8,186 nt of DNA from a bacterium (lineage in GTDB: Bacteria > UBP13 > UBA5359): the NCBI GenBank assembly GCA_028699365.1, contig JAQVUQ010000106.1, positions 1-8,186 of the forward strand, read 5' to 3'. Of the stretch, positions 1 to 6,447 are shown piece after piece (position 1 is the first letter of the stretch; every line of letters starts with the position of its first letter). A program made the translations under genes and the position numbers. The notes below the pieces were generated by a model that was not told the origin of the DNA, did not search any database, and saw only the letters and a program-made list of their open reading frames with translations.

Positions 1-397
1 CCTCATCCACAGCCCGGTTGACAAGCTTATCCGCCCGGCGATTTTTGGCACGGGGAATATGAGTGAAGGATATGGATGAAAACCGCCGGGCGCTTCTCAT
101 GGCCTCCTGATAAAGAGGTATCAGGCCGTCGTTCTTTACCTTATACTCTCCCTTGAGCTGGCGCACCATCAATTCGCTGTCGGCATAGACGCTCAACTTG
201 TCTATGCCCATTGCCAGCGCCCACTCCAGGCCAAGAAGGAGAGCACGGTATTCAGCCACATTATTGGTGGCTTCGCCGATATATCGGCCTTCCTCCGCCA
301 ACGAATTGTCGTCGCTGTCAAGGAGGACGAACCCTATGCCGGCGGGACCGGGATTACCCCTGGCTCCGCCATCCGTATACAGCTTTGCTTCCCTCAT
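1..397 (-). CDS. Ribonuclease HI family protein (3' end outside window)
   Basis: RNase H-fold protein expected to cut the RNA strand of RNA:DNA hybrids in the cytoplasm. I translated 132 codons from the ATG at 397. All four family acidic residues are present in order: D9 in YTDGGARGNPGPAG, E49 in NVAEYRALLLGLEWA, D73 in YADSELMVRQL and D123 in NRRADKLVN. The compact form without a basic insertion resembles the RNase HI-like proteins of Bacillota, usually about 130-150 residues, so only a few C-terminal residues should be missing. A GGAG at 406-409 lies eight bases before the ATG and supports this start. It is the last visible gene of the leftward block and is separated from the kinase gene by a foldback repeat. 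The fold is certain; whether it is a housekeeping RNase H or a paralogue of unknown substrate cannot be told. Confidence 0.93.
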   Translation of the reverse strand, partial: MREAKLYTDGGARGNPGPAGIGFVLLDSDDNSLAEEGRYIGEATNNVAEYRALLLGLEWALAMGIDKLSVYADSELMVRQLKGEYKVKNDGLIPLYQEAMRSARRFSSISFTHIPRAKNRRADKLVNRAVDE

Positions 398-420
398 TCA
401 GATTACTCCGTAATCAGCCT

Positions 421-508
421 TTTAGCTGTTTAGCCTGTTTAGTAGTATTCAGGCAGCTTATTCTGCCTTCACGTTCTTTTTGTTCTCCTAAACGGCTAAA
501 TTGCTAAA
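421..508. repeat. Foldback element with inverted arms made of 8-base units
   Basis: The left arm, 421-442, is built from TTTAGC/TTTAGCC/TTTAG units. The right arm, 488-508, is CTAAACGG-CTAAATTG-CTAAA and continues as degenerate 8-base units (CTAAACCG, CTATAATG) up to the kinase stop codon at 520-522. Reverse-complementing the right arm gives about 19 matches over 22 positions with one gap. The 45-base centre holds a second hairpin, AGGCAG at 451-456 against CTGCCT at 463-468. In leftward RNA the whole unit would fold into a long stem between the kinase and RNase H genes. It lacks a clear U tract on the leftward strand, so an ordinary intrinsic terminator is not well supported. It may be a dispersed palindromic repeat, a MITE-like relic or an mRNA processing site. 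Confidence 0.6.
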
Positions 509-519
509 CCGCTATAATG

Positions 520-1347
520 CTAGTCTATCTCATTCAGCACGGACAACATAGCCGCCTGCGCCAGCAGACGCCCCTTCAATTCCGACACCGAAATAAACCG
601 ATCACCTATATTATATGATAGCGCCTTCATTACTATGTTGCTTATTCCGGGAGTTATCTCCGGCCTCAGTTCATGCGGAGAAGCAAGGCTGGTATTGGGC
701 TGGCGTCTCTCCAGTTTCCTGCCGGTAAGCAGATAATACATGGTGGCTCCCAGGGAGTAAATATCCGAGCGTGGCCCCACATGTCCCACAAACTGCTCCG
801 GCGCGGCGTAACCCGGTGTCCCCCCCGTATGTTCTGAGGAACCGTTCCTGTAAAAACCGGCCAGTCCCAGATCCACCAGGTGAACGACACCGTCCCGGTC
901 AAGCAGCATATTGCTGGGTTTGAGATCGGCCACCACTACCGGAACCGGCAGACTATGAAGGTAAGTGAGAATATCCGCCACCTGTATGGCCCAATCCAGG
1001 ACATCGCCCTCCGGCGGCAGAGAATGCTGCCCGGCTACGACCCGCAAGCTGACACCCTGAATAAACTGTCTCACCATATAGTGCCTGCCCCAGATGGAGA
1101 AAATCTCCTTCAGAGCCGGTATTTTGGGATGAGTCAAATGCGCCAGGATAGTGCTCTCATGTCGCAGCGCCCTGACGGCCTCACGGCCGTTATCGGGCAA
1201 GGCCTGCTTTATGGCCCACAGATCGCCCGTTCTCATATCTTCCGATTTATATACGGCACCAACGGCACCCTGACCCATCAATTGCAGTATACGATAACGT
1301 CGACGCAGTATACTGCCCGATGCCAATGTTGCAGACAATACCTTCAC
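520..1347 (-). CDS. Soluble Hanks-type serine/threonine protein kinase
   Basis: Small cytoplasmic protein kinase, about 275 residues: one catalytic domain with no membrane segment and no PASTA repeats. Counting from the GTG at 1347, visible motifs are the glycine loop GQGAVG (25-30), the ATP lysine K47 in WAIKQA, the helix C glutamate E64, the catalytic loop ADLKPSN (140-146, catalytic D141), the metal-binding D159 in VDLGLAGF (DLG in place of DFG), the GTPGYAAPE segment (176-184) and SDIYSLGATMYYLLTG. The usual HRD reads VAD, so this is a non-RD kinase. The reading frame stays open upstream to 1617, but that part overlaps the sigma gene and is not family-like. GTG at 1347 has GGAG at 1359-1362. 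TTG at 1338, preceded by AGGTGA, is an equally plausible start. It begins 17 bases after the sigma factor stop, so the two are probably co-translated partners. Confidence 0.93.
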   Translation of the reverse strand: MKVLSATLASGSILRRRYRILQLMGQGAVGAVYKSEDMRTGDLWAIKQALPDNGREAVRALRHESTILAHLTHPKIPALKEIFSIWGRHYMVRQFIQGVSLRVVAGQHSLPPEGDVLDWAIQVADILTYLHSLPVPVVVADLKPSNMLLDRDGVVHLVDLGLAGFYRNGSSEHTGGTPGYAAPEQFVGHVGPRSDIYSLGATMYYLLTGRKLERRQPNTSLASPHELRPEITPGISNIVMKALSYNIGDRFISVSELKGRLLAQAAMLSVLNEID

Positions 1348-1364
1348 CTGCCTTACGGCTCCGG

Positions 1365-2039
1365 TTAATCCTGGTGTATCCAGGCCATTATCCTGGAAGC
1401 CTTGCTCTTTATTCTGGCCAGGGCATTGTCTACGGCTTTCTCGGATCGGCTTATCTCGACGGCAATCTGTCTGTAGCTTTTGCCTCCCACATAGGAGAGA
1501 AGCACTCTGTACTCCAGCGGTGACAGGGATTTCTTCAGATTGACTTTTAAGAGCCTGACGACTTCGGATCCAATAAGCAGGGATTCGGGGTCCGCGCTGT
1601 CGGCAACAGCCAGGCATTCGTGCAAATCATTATCCTCATCGCTGCCGCCCCAGGGAGCATCGATAGACCTGGAGTTGTTGAGAGGTATATGCTTGCGCCG
1701 GTTGGCTCCCTTTACGGCTGTAAGAACCTGACGTCGGATACAGAGATCGGCAAAGAAATGAAATGATGAGTGCTTACGGGGATCGTAATCCCTGACAGCG
1801 TTTAAAAGGCCGATCATTCCCTCCTGTATCAGATCCTCGCGCTCGGCTCCTCTAAGAAAATACGATCGTATATTTTTATAGACAAGGCCCCTGTATTTAT
1901 TTACGATATACTCACAGGCGCTCTCATTGCCGCAGCCGGCGGCATATACAACCTCCTCTTCGGGCAACCCGGGCCAACTGCTCGCCCGGTCACCGGAATA
2001 TACCAATTGACAGACTATGTCTTTTTTCGCCGTCGGCAT
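1365..2039 (-). CDS. SigH-like RNA polymerase sigma factor (sigma-70 family)
   Basis: 224-residue sigma factor resembling SigH (Spo0H) of Bacillota, which directs RNA polymerase to stationary-phase and early sporulation promoters. Region 2 spans about 41-118 and includes YIVNKYRGLV, GAEREDLIQEGMIGLLNAVRDYD and the DNA-melting and -10 binding stretch FADLCIRRQVLTAVK. An acidic linker follows (SDEDNDLHE, 133-141). Region 4 spans about 172-215, with the helix-turn-helix GKSYRQIAVEISRSEKAVDNALARIKSK. The length matches SigH-type factors. The start is set by an excellent GGGAGGAG at 2046-2053, six bases before the ATG at 2039; ATGs at 2060 and 2057 lie upstream of that site. It differs from typical SigH in having a kinase immediately downstream, and it may be a SigH paralogue rather than the canonical one. 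Confidence 0.93.
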   Translation of the reverse strand: MPTAKKDIVCQLVYSGDRASSWPGLPEEEVVYAAGCGNESACEYIVNKYRGLVYKNIRSYFLRGAEREDLIQEGMIGLLNAVRDYDPRKHSSFHFFADLCIRRQVLTAVKGANRRKHIPLNNSRSIDAPWGGSDEDNDLHECLAVADSADPESLLIGSEVVRLLKVNLKKSLSPLEYRVLLSYVGGKSYRQIAVEISRSEKAVDNALARIKSKASRIMAWIHQD

Positions 2040-2045
2040 GGTAAA

Positions 2046-2053
2046 CTCCTCCC
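2046..2053 (-). promoter_or_regulatory. Ribosome binding site fixing the sigma factor start
   Basis: Leftward GGGAGGAG followed by six bases (TTTACC) and ATG at 2039. It lies between the Nif3-family stop (2065-2067) and the sigma start. It overrules the two ATGs upstream of it at 2060 and 2057, which lack a comparable site. Confidence 0.8.
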
Positions 2054-2064
2054 GCATCATCCCA

Positions 2065-3177
2065 TCAGTGGAACAGCCTGACAGGGTCGGTCGCCACCGA
2101 TGATATTATGATCTCGACTTCACCGGCAAGTCTCTGCTGCAGATCGTCTCTGAGCTTGAAGACGACAGGCCTCTCCGTAGCGGCGTGACCTGCGTCTATC
2201 AGCGCCAGACCCATAGTCTCCGCCTGCTGAGCCTCATGGTATTTTATATCGCCGGTCAGAAGCAGATCCGCCTGACGATCGACGGCACGTTCGATAAGGC
2301 CTCCTCCGCTGCCGCCGCAGACCGCTACCTTTTTTATGATACGCTCAGGATCCCCCACTATCCTCAGATACTCCGTCCCTAGAAGACGGCGGATCTCACC
2401 CGCCAGTTCATCCAGGCGTTTCTCCTGCGGCAACTGCCCATAGCGCCCGAAACCGCTTTCCGCACCCGATTGCCGCAACTTGTAAACATCGTAAGCCACT
2501 TCCTCGTAGGGATGCGCCTTTAGCATGGCGGCGATCACCCTGTCCAGAACGGAAGAGGGCACTACGGTTTCCAATCTGTACTCGTCCGCCTCCTCTAAAT
2601 TGCCGATCTCTCCGATATAGGGCTGTGCCCCTTCCAACGGCTTGAACGTTCCCGTTCCCCTGGAGATAAAGCTGCAATGACTGTACCGTCCGATATGCCC
2701 GGCGCCGGCGGCAGAGACAGCCTCTCTGACTACGTCGAGGGAATCGGCAGGAATGAAGACGACCAGTTTAAACAGGGATTCCGCTTCCGTGCGCTGCAGA
2801 ACCCGGGGCTCCAGCAGGCCCAGCAGTTCCGCCAGGGCATCGCTGACGCCGCCTGCGGCCGAATCGAGGTTGGTATGAGCAGCCATCAGAGCTATGTCCC
2901 GGTTGACAAGAGCCGACAACACCGCTCCGATGGGGTTATCCGAACGTAAAGTTTTCAGAGGTTTGAAGATAAGAGGATGATGACTTATTACGGCCTGGGC
3001 TTCCCGCTGTACGGCTTCCTCCGCCACCGCGCCGTTGATATCCAGCGTCAGCAGTATGCGGTCCACGTTACTTTCAGGATGGCCTGTCTGCAGGCCCACG
3101 TTATCCCATTCGGAGGCCAACCTGGCCGGCGCCAGTTCCTCCATGATACGCAACAGTCTTTTAACCTTTACAGCCAT
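2065..3177 (-). CDS. Nif3/YqfO-family dinuclear metal centre protein
   Basis: 370-residue DUF34/NIF3 protein, the size of the bacterial form that carries an inserted PII-like domain. Metal ligands of the family are visible: H66 and H67 in SHHPLIF, D105 in AAHTNLD, then H331 and E335 in IDAGHAATE. The N-terminal ASEWDNVGLQTG and the C-terminal LLTGDIKYHEAQQAE are also typical. The inserted domain runs roughly 128-235 and includes LKAHPYEEVAYDVY. Family members form toroidal hexamers. Database names such as GTP cyclohydrolase 1 type 2 homologue rest on thin evidence, and the real reaction is unsettled. An AGGAG lies nine bases before the ATG at 3177. The sigma gene starts 25 bases downstream and the secreted glycosidase gene ends 37 bases upstream, consistent with one operon. 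Confidence 0.95.
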   Translation of the reverse strand: MAVKVKRLLRIMEELAPARLASEWDNVGLQTGHPESNVDRILLTLDINGAVAEEAVQREAQAVISHHPLIFKPLKTLRSDNPIGAVLSALVNRDIALMAAHTNLDSAAGGVSDALAELLGLLEPRVLQRTEAESLFKLVVFIPADSLDVVREAVSAAGAGHIGRYSHCSFISRGTGTFKPLEGAQPYIGEIGNLEEADEYRLETVVPSSVLDRVIAAMLKAHPYEEVAYDVYKLRQSGAESGFGRYGQLPQEKRLDELAGEIRRLLGTEYLRIVGDPERIIKKVAVCGGSGGGLIERAVDRQADLLLTGDIKYHEAQQAETMGLALIDAGHAATERPVVFKLRDDLQQRLAGEVEIIISSVATDPVRLFH

Positions 3178-3214
3178 ACCCCGCCTCTCCTGCAGGCGAA
3201 CTACAGCCCGCCCG

Positions 3215-4330
3215 TCATCGTCTCATAACAATCAACGCATTGCTGACAGGACGCTGTGCTCCGTCCGAAGGACGATTCACTATCCTGCCGCCTGCGTAAA
3301 GAGTGCTGGAGCCGCCGCTGTCCAGACCCATGGCTTCCACCGCACCCATACCACGCATCAGGCGAGCCAGTTCGGTAAACGTTACGCCTGTGCTGTATCC
3401 TTTGCGTCGCCCGTCCACAACCACCAGCAAGAGGCGATTGTCGGCGGTCACTCCTATGGCGGATCTGGAGGTGGGCGATAAGATACCTCCCCTGAAGCCC
3501 TCTTGCTTTGATCTTACCCAGATCCGCCCATCTTTAAGCAATCTGGGACCGCCGGTCAGGGCTTGAAGAACCCCTTCCCAGCCTTCTCCCAGAGAGAATT
3601 GCGTCTGGACCGATTCGCCGATATCCGGCAAATTCCGCATGGCCGACGATCCCCCGTCAAGCGACAGAACGTATCCGTCCTGCGGGATGACGGAATTGCC
3701 GTCCAGCACGGCAATAACCTTTCCCTGCCTGACCACTATCTCCCGGCCCTGCAGCCTGGTGCCGGTAGTAGTGCCGTACTCCGGCGTATACATGATAACC
3801 TCGTTGACCTTCCTGGGTCTGTTTATGCCCCAGACGGCTATAAACGGGTGGCCTTGACTTCTTATCAGGCGTCCTTCCATCCTGGGCACACCAAAAACCA
3901 CCCCGTTGCCGGCGGTAAAGCCTACGGCCGTCCTGTACAGAATAGTCTTGTTAAGCAGGCGACCGTCTATCATTATCAATCCCACCGGCCATTTACGATG
4001 CTTGGCGGCAGTGTCAAAGAACGTAGCGTTTATGGCGCCTATAGCACCATGACGCTTAGCCAGCGCACCTACCGTCTCCAGCCTGCCCACTGTGCCGTGT
4101 GCCAGGGCAGGCCTGACGACCAGGGATTTATTGTTCATATCCACTTTAAGATAGTGAACATGCTGCTCCCCCCGGCCGCCGACATAGGTCCTCAAATGAT
4201 AGTAAGAGACACCGTTGCAGAGCTTTTTGCTCCACTTCTTTGTCCCCGCGTCCGCCGCATCCACCCTGACAAGCGCCGACAACAGTAACAGAACCGCCGC
4301 CGCCAAACAGAACCTGAGCTTCACCGGCAT
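3215..4330 (-). CDS. Secreted phosphodiester glycosidase (NAGPA-domain) protein
   Basis: 371-residue exported protein with a NAGPA domain (phosphodiester glycosidase family, also found in putative exopolysaccharide proteins). Residues 1-26 form a signal peptide: basic MPVKLR, a hydrophobic run AAAVLLLLSALV, then a probable cleavage site after VDA or ADA. Domain motifs follow in order: GAIGAINATFFD (95-106), VGLIMIDGRLL (116-125), ALTGGPRLLKDGR (257-269), SRSAIGVTADNRLLLVVVDGR (288-308) and GLDSGGSSTLYAGGRIVNRPSDG (335-357) ending in RPVSNALIV. The usual LDGGGSST reads LDSGGSST here. The family removes sugar units linked by phosphodiester bonds; bacterial substrates are mostly unknown but probably lie in the cell envelope. 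It is the first gene of the leftward block, behind the promoter at 4435-4462. A purine-rich GGGGAAGTGAG precedes the ATG. Confidence 0.92.
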   Translation of the reverse strand: MPVKLRFCLAAAVLLLLSALVRVDAADAGTKKWSKKLCNGVSYYHLRTYVGGRGEQHVHYLKVDMNNKSLVVRPALAHGTVGRLETVGALAKRHGAIGAINATFFDTAAKHRKWPVGLIMIDGRLLNKTILYRTAVGFTAGNGVVFGVPRMEGRLIRSQGHPFIAVWGINRPRKVNEVIMYTPEYGTTTGTRLQGREIVVRQGKVIAVLDGNSVIPQDGYVLSLDGGSSAMRNLPDIGESVQTQFSLGEGWEGVLQALTGGPRLLKDGRIWVRSKQEGFRGGILSPTSRSAIGVTADNRLLLVVVDGRRKGYSTGVTFTELARLMRGMGAVEAMGLDSGGSSTLYAGGRIVNRPSDGAQRPVSNALIVMRR

Positions 4331-4434
4331 GGTCTCACTTCCCCTGATGTGTATATTGCTGCGTAGTCTGCGGTGAGCCTTTATTATATTACGAATAAAA
4401 GCGGTTATTTGTTTCGTTTAAGTGCGTTATTGAT

Positions 4435-4462
4435 ATTATAGACTGCCCGGCAGATAAGACAA
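4435..4462 (-). promoter_or_regulatory. Leftward sigma-A type promoter for the glycosidase operon
   Basis: On the minus strand TTGTCT (4457-4462) and a perfect TATAAT (4435-4440) are separated by 16 bases. Transcription would begin near 4428, giving a leader of about 98 bases before the ATG at 4330. A second TATAAT at 4383-4388 lacks a convincing -35 box. The -35 box lies inside the dyad at 4453-4477. Confidence 0.6.
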
Positions 4463-4477
4463 GTATCTTGGCTTATC
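4453..4477. promoter_or_regulatory. 25-base dyad between divergent promoters, candidate operator
   Basis: Near-perfect inverted repeat: GATAAG (4453-4458), CAAG (4460-4463), central TAT, CTTG (4467-4470), CTTATC (4472-4477). Only the pair 4459/4471 mismatches. It contains the whole leftward -35 box (4457-4462) and the whole rightward -35 box (4468-4473). One bound dimer could therefore block or arrange both promoters. No regulator gene for it is visible in the window. Confidence 0.55.
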
Positions 4478-4496
4478 CGTTCGTTTGTGCTTTAAT
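4468..4496 (+). promoter_or_regulatory. Rightward promoter for the class II aldolase gene
   Basis: TTGGCT (4468-4473) and TTTAAT (4491-4496) with a 17-base spacer. Transcription would start near 4503, about 29 bases before the ATG at 4532 and just ahead of the ribosome binding site GGAGGAG at 4516-4522. The -35 box overlaps the dyad. Confidence 0.5.
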
Positions 4497-4531
4497 ATCA
4501 GCGAACAGTAACCCGGGAGGAGAATGAACAA

Positions 4532-5245
4532 ATGATTCTGCGCGAGAGATACGCCGATAGTATAAACGAGGCCGTGGCCGTCTGCGGGCTGTTATCCGAC
4601 AGAGGATACGTCACCGCCGAGGGAGGCAACTTGGCCGTAAGGCTGGAGGAGAATCTGCTGCTGATAACCCCTACCCGTCTCAACAAGGGCCTTATCCGCG
4701 ATTGCGATATGGTCTTTATAGATATGGAAGGCCGCGTCCTGGAAAGCGAGCGCAAGTCCACCGGTGAAACGCCCATGTATCTCAGCATCTTCAACCGGCG
4801 CCCGGACGTAAGCAGCATCATTCACGCCCACCCGCCGGCAGCCTGCGCCTTTGCCGTTATAGACGGCGATAACCTGCTGATGCGCCCCTTCTACCCGGAG
4901 ATGATCATAGATTGCGGCCCCGTCCCGGTAGTACCCTACGCCGAGCCGCTGACACAGCAACTGGCCGATAACTTCACACCCTTCCTGGACAAGTACAACA
5001 CCTTCATCATGGAAAACCACGGCGTGCTGGTGCTCAACCGCGGCGGAATCATGGAGACCTACGGCAAGCTTGACCTGCTGGAAGGAACTGCACGGAGCCT
5101 GCTTTATGCCAAAGGAGCAGGGTTTGAGTTGAAGGAGATCTCCCGGCAGGAGGTTGAGAATCTGGAGAGGACTATGAAGACCAGGGGGATAGCTTTTACG
5201 GGGGGATTGAACGTGGTTGAGGGGTTGGAGGAGTTGTATTATTAG
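4532..5245 (+). CDS. Class II aldolase/adducin family protein
   Basis: 237-residue zinc-dependent aldolase of the fuculose-phosphate/ribulose-phosphate group. Such enzymes cleave sugar phosphates (for example L-fuculose 1-phosphate) into dihydroxyacetone phosphate and an aldehyde, or epimerise pentulose phosphates. Zinc ligands are visible as H98 and H100 in HAHPP and H163 in ENHGVLV. E79 in STGETPMY fits the catalytic glutamate, and G32-N33 in TAEGGNLAVR the phosphate-binding loop, although the serine commonly following GN is replaced by alanine. Length is near the 215-240 usual for the family. GGAGGAG at 4516-4522 lies nine bases before the ATG. The natural substrate cannot be read from sequence, and no sugar kinase or isomerase is adjacent. 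It is transcribed alone, divergent from the glycosidase operon. Confidence 0.93.
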   Translation: MILRERYADSINEAVAVCGLLSDRGYVTAEGGNLAVRLEENLLLITPTRLNKGLIRDCDMVFIDMEGRVLESERKSTGETPMYLSIFNRRPDVSSIIHAHPPAACAFAVIDGDNLLMRPFYPEMIIDCGPVPVVPYAEPLTQQLADNFTPFLDKYNTFIMENHGVLVLNRGGIMETYGKLDLLEGTARSLLYAKGAGFELKEISRQEVENLERTMKTRGIAFTGGLNVVEGLEELYY

Positions 5246-5342
5246 GGATTACAAGGTGTTGGATTAGAGATGGGATAAAGCCTCTTCTTCGAATAAGCTT
5301 AGATCGGCATTTGGATTGTATTTGCTGGTTCGACAATTTTAT

Positions 5343-6341
5343 CTACTGGTCAAGCATATGATCATTCTGTCCCTGAATATACTGATCTAAAGAGACAGCC
5401 GAGTCTCCCACTTGCTCCTCCAAAACTACCATATCGTCCACAAGCTTCTGATACTTTTGAAGTGCTCTCAGAATACACGTTTCCGTTCGAAGGCTTTCTG
5501 CACGACAGCGCCACTTCTGAATAGGGTCGCTAATGATCGGGGAGTTCCAATGTCTCTTAAATACTTTTATTGCATCACCCATTGTATTAACAGTCCCGCC
5601 TGAAGCGTTTATTACACTGCCTGCAGAATCTGATGAGAGAAGAACCGGCCACATTTGAGCCTCAAATATCGCTTCTTCTCGCGTCCTTTTCTGTGGGGCA
5701 TTATTGGAAATAAAATCGATCATTCTGTCCAGATCATCAAGCCTCGCAATAACTGCATCGCCTAGGGCAACGCCGAAGTGACGATCAATCGGCGGCTTTG
5801 CTTCAGACAGTTTCCGGGCAACTACAGGAAGTGCGCTTTGCAAATTATGAGACAAACCTTTCTCACCGCAGTATTCCTTCACGATATCGGAAAGTCTGTC
5901 AGTTGAAGACCACCAGTAATCTTCGTGCTTGAGACGAGGAATTACCGAACAAACAAGTTCATGGTAATGCCAAGCTATGTCTACTATGATACCTTCATGG
6001 ATAAGCCCCTGATGATAAAGTTGGTTCCTGTATGAGTGGCAGATGAGGATAAATGCTGCCTCATCAGGCAAAATGACTTTATCTTTCTTGGCAAACTTAA
6101 CCTTTTCATCGAAACGTTGGCCCAAGACGCGAGCCTTCTCTTTTTCAGAATATTTCGGCAGTGTAGATAATCCCCACAAAGCACTCCGCTTCATTACCTG
6201 TCGTGCATGACGATGAAGGACTAATTCCATAACATTATCTGTTAGTATCAGTGCAAATCTAGCGAATGCCGGAAGGCGCCTCTGAAGTTGTTCAGCGGCC
6301 AGATCCAACTGCTCTACACAATGATGTAACTGTGCAATCAT
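5343..6341 (-). CDS. Uncharacterised protein with a HEPN-type R-N-x3-H motif
   Basis: 332-residue soluble protein that I do not recognise as a named family. Its N-terminal 135 residues look helical: helix about 9-50 (ALILTDNVMELVLHRHARQV) and a second part with HSYRNQLYHQG at 102-112. R105-N106-x3-H110 matches the Rx4-6H signature of HEPN domains, where R and H form the RNase site and N often follows the R. The helical position and the following IIVDIAWHYHELV fit a HEPN fold. The rest (about 136-332) is charged and helical, without a recognisable motif. The start has AAGGA seven bases before the ATG. Base composition is AT-richer than the leftward block. HEPN proteins commonly act as RNA-cutting toxins or phage-defence effectors; here that is inference, and no antitoxin gene is adjacent. 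Confidence 0.75.
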   Translation of the reverse strand: MIAQLHHCVEQLDLAAEQLQRRLPAFARFALILTDNVMELVLHRHARQVMKRSALWGLSTLPKYSEKEKARVLGQRFDEKVKFAKKDKVILPDEAAFILICHSYRNQLYHQGLIHEGIIVDIAWHYHELVCSVIPRLKHEDYWWSSTDRLSDIVKEYCGEKGLSHNLQSALPVVARKLSEAKPPIDRHFGVALGDAVIARLDDLDRMIDFISNNAPQKRTREEAIFEAQMWPVLLSSDSAGSVINASGGTVNTMGDAIKVFKRHWNSPIISDPIQKWRCRAESLRTETCILRALQKYQKLVDDMVVLEEQVGDSAVSLDQYIQGQNDHMLDQ

Positions 6342-6447
6342 TCAACATTCCTTGCCCGAGTTTATTAATCACATCTTCCGCAATACCAATTTACTGTTAC
6401 GTCCATACTCATACCGACAGTCCGTATCTATTGGCCGGTTGAATTCA
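6342..6447. other. Gene-poor spacer, part of a 335-base stretch without a firm gene
   Basis: Together with 6448-6676 this is the longest stretch lacking a secure gene. The repeat GCCGGTT occurs at both ends of a segment around 6432-6473 (6432-6438 and 6467-6473), flanking the stop of the short ORF. Apart from the weak promoter above, I see no RNA gene, terminator or transposon end that I can support. Confidence 0.4.
6362..6389 (-). promoter_or_regulatory. Weak promoter candidate upstream of the HEPN-motif gene
   Basis: On the minus strand TTGGTA (6384-6389) and TAATAA (6362-6367) are 16 bases apart, ahead of the AAGGA and ATG at 6341. The transcript leader would be only about 15 bases long, so this is tentative. 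Confidence 0.3.

Noticed and set aside
451-478. AGGCAG hairpin followed by a T-rich run as a rightward intrinsic terminator
   Set aside because: The T-rich run is interrupted and spaced from a 6-bp stem, and no rightward gene ends upstream in the window.
880-1368. Rightward frame of 162 codons opposite the kinase gene
   Set aside because: Shadow of the kinase coding sequence, without family-like sequence or a start signal.
1348-1617. N-terminal extension of the kinase frame up to an ATG at 1617
   Set aside because: This stretch overlaps the sigma factor gene antiphase and reads as low-quality protein; the kinase domain begins after 1347.
3563-4288. Long rightward frame of about 240 codons opposite the glycosidase gene
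   Set aside because: It is a shadow of the minus-strand gene, whose NAGPA motifs, signal peptide and operon spacing are clear; the rightward frame has no recognisable domain or ribosome binding site.
5246-5342. Terminator between the convergent aldolase and HEPN-motif genes
   Set aside because: Only a 4-base AAGC/GCTT match and scattered T runs are present; no GC-rich stem with a U tract on either strand.
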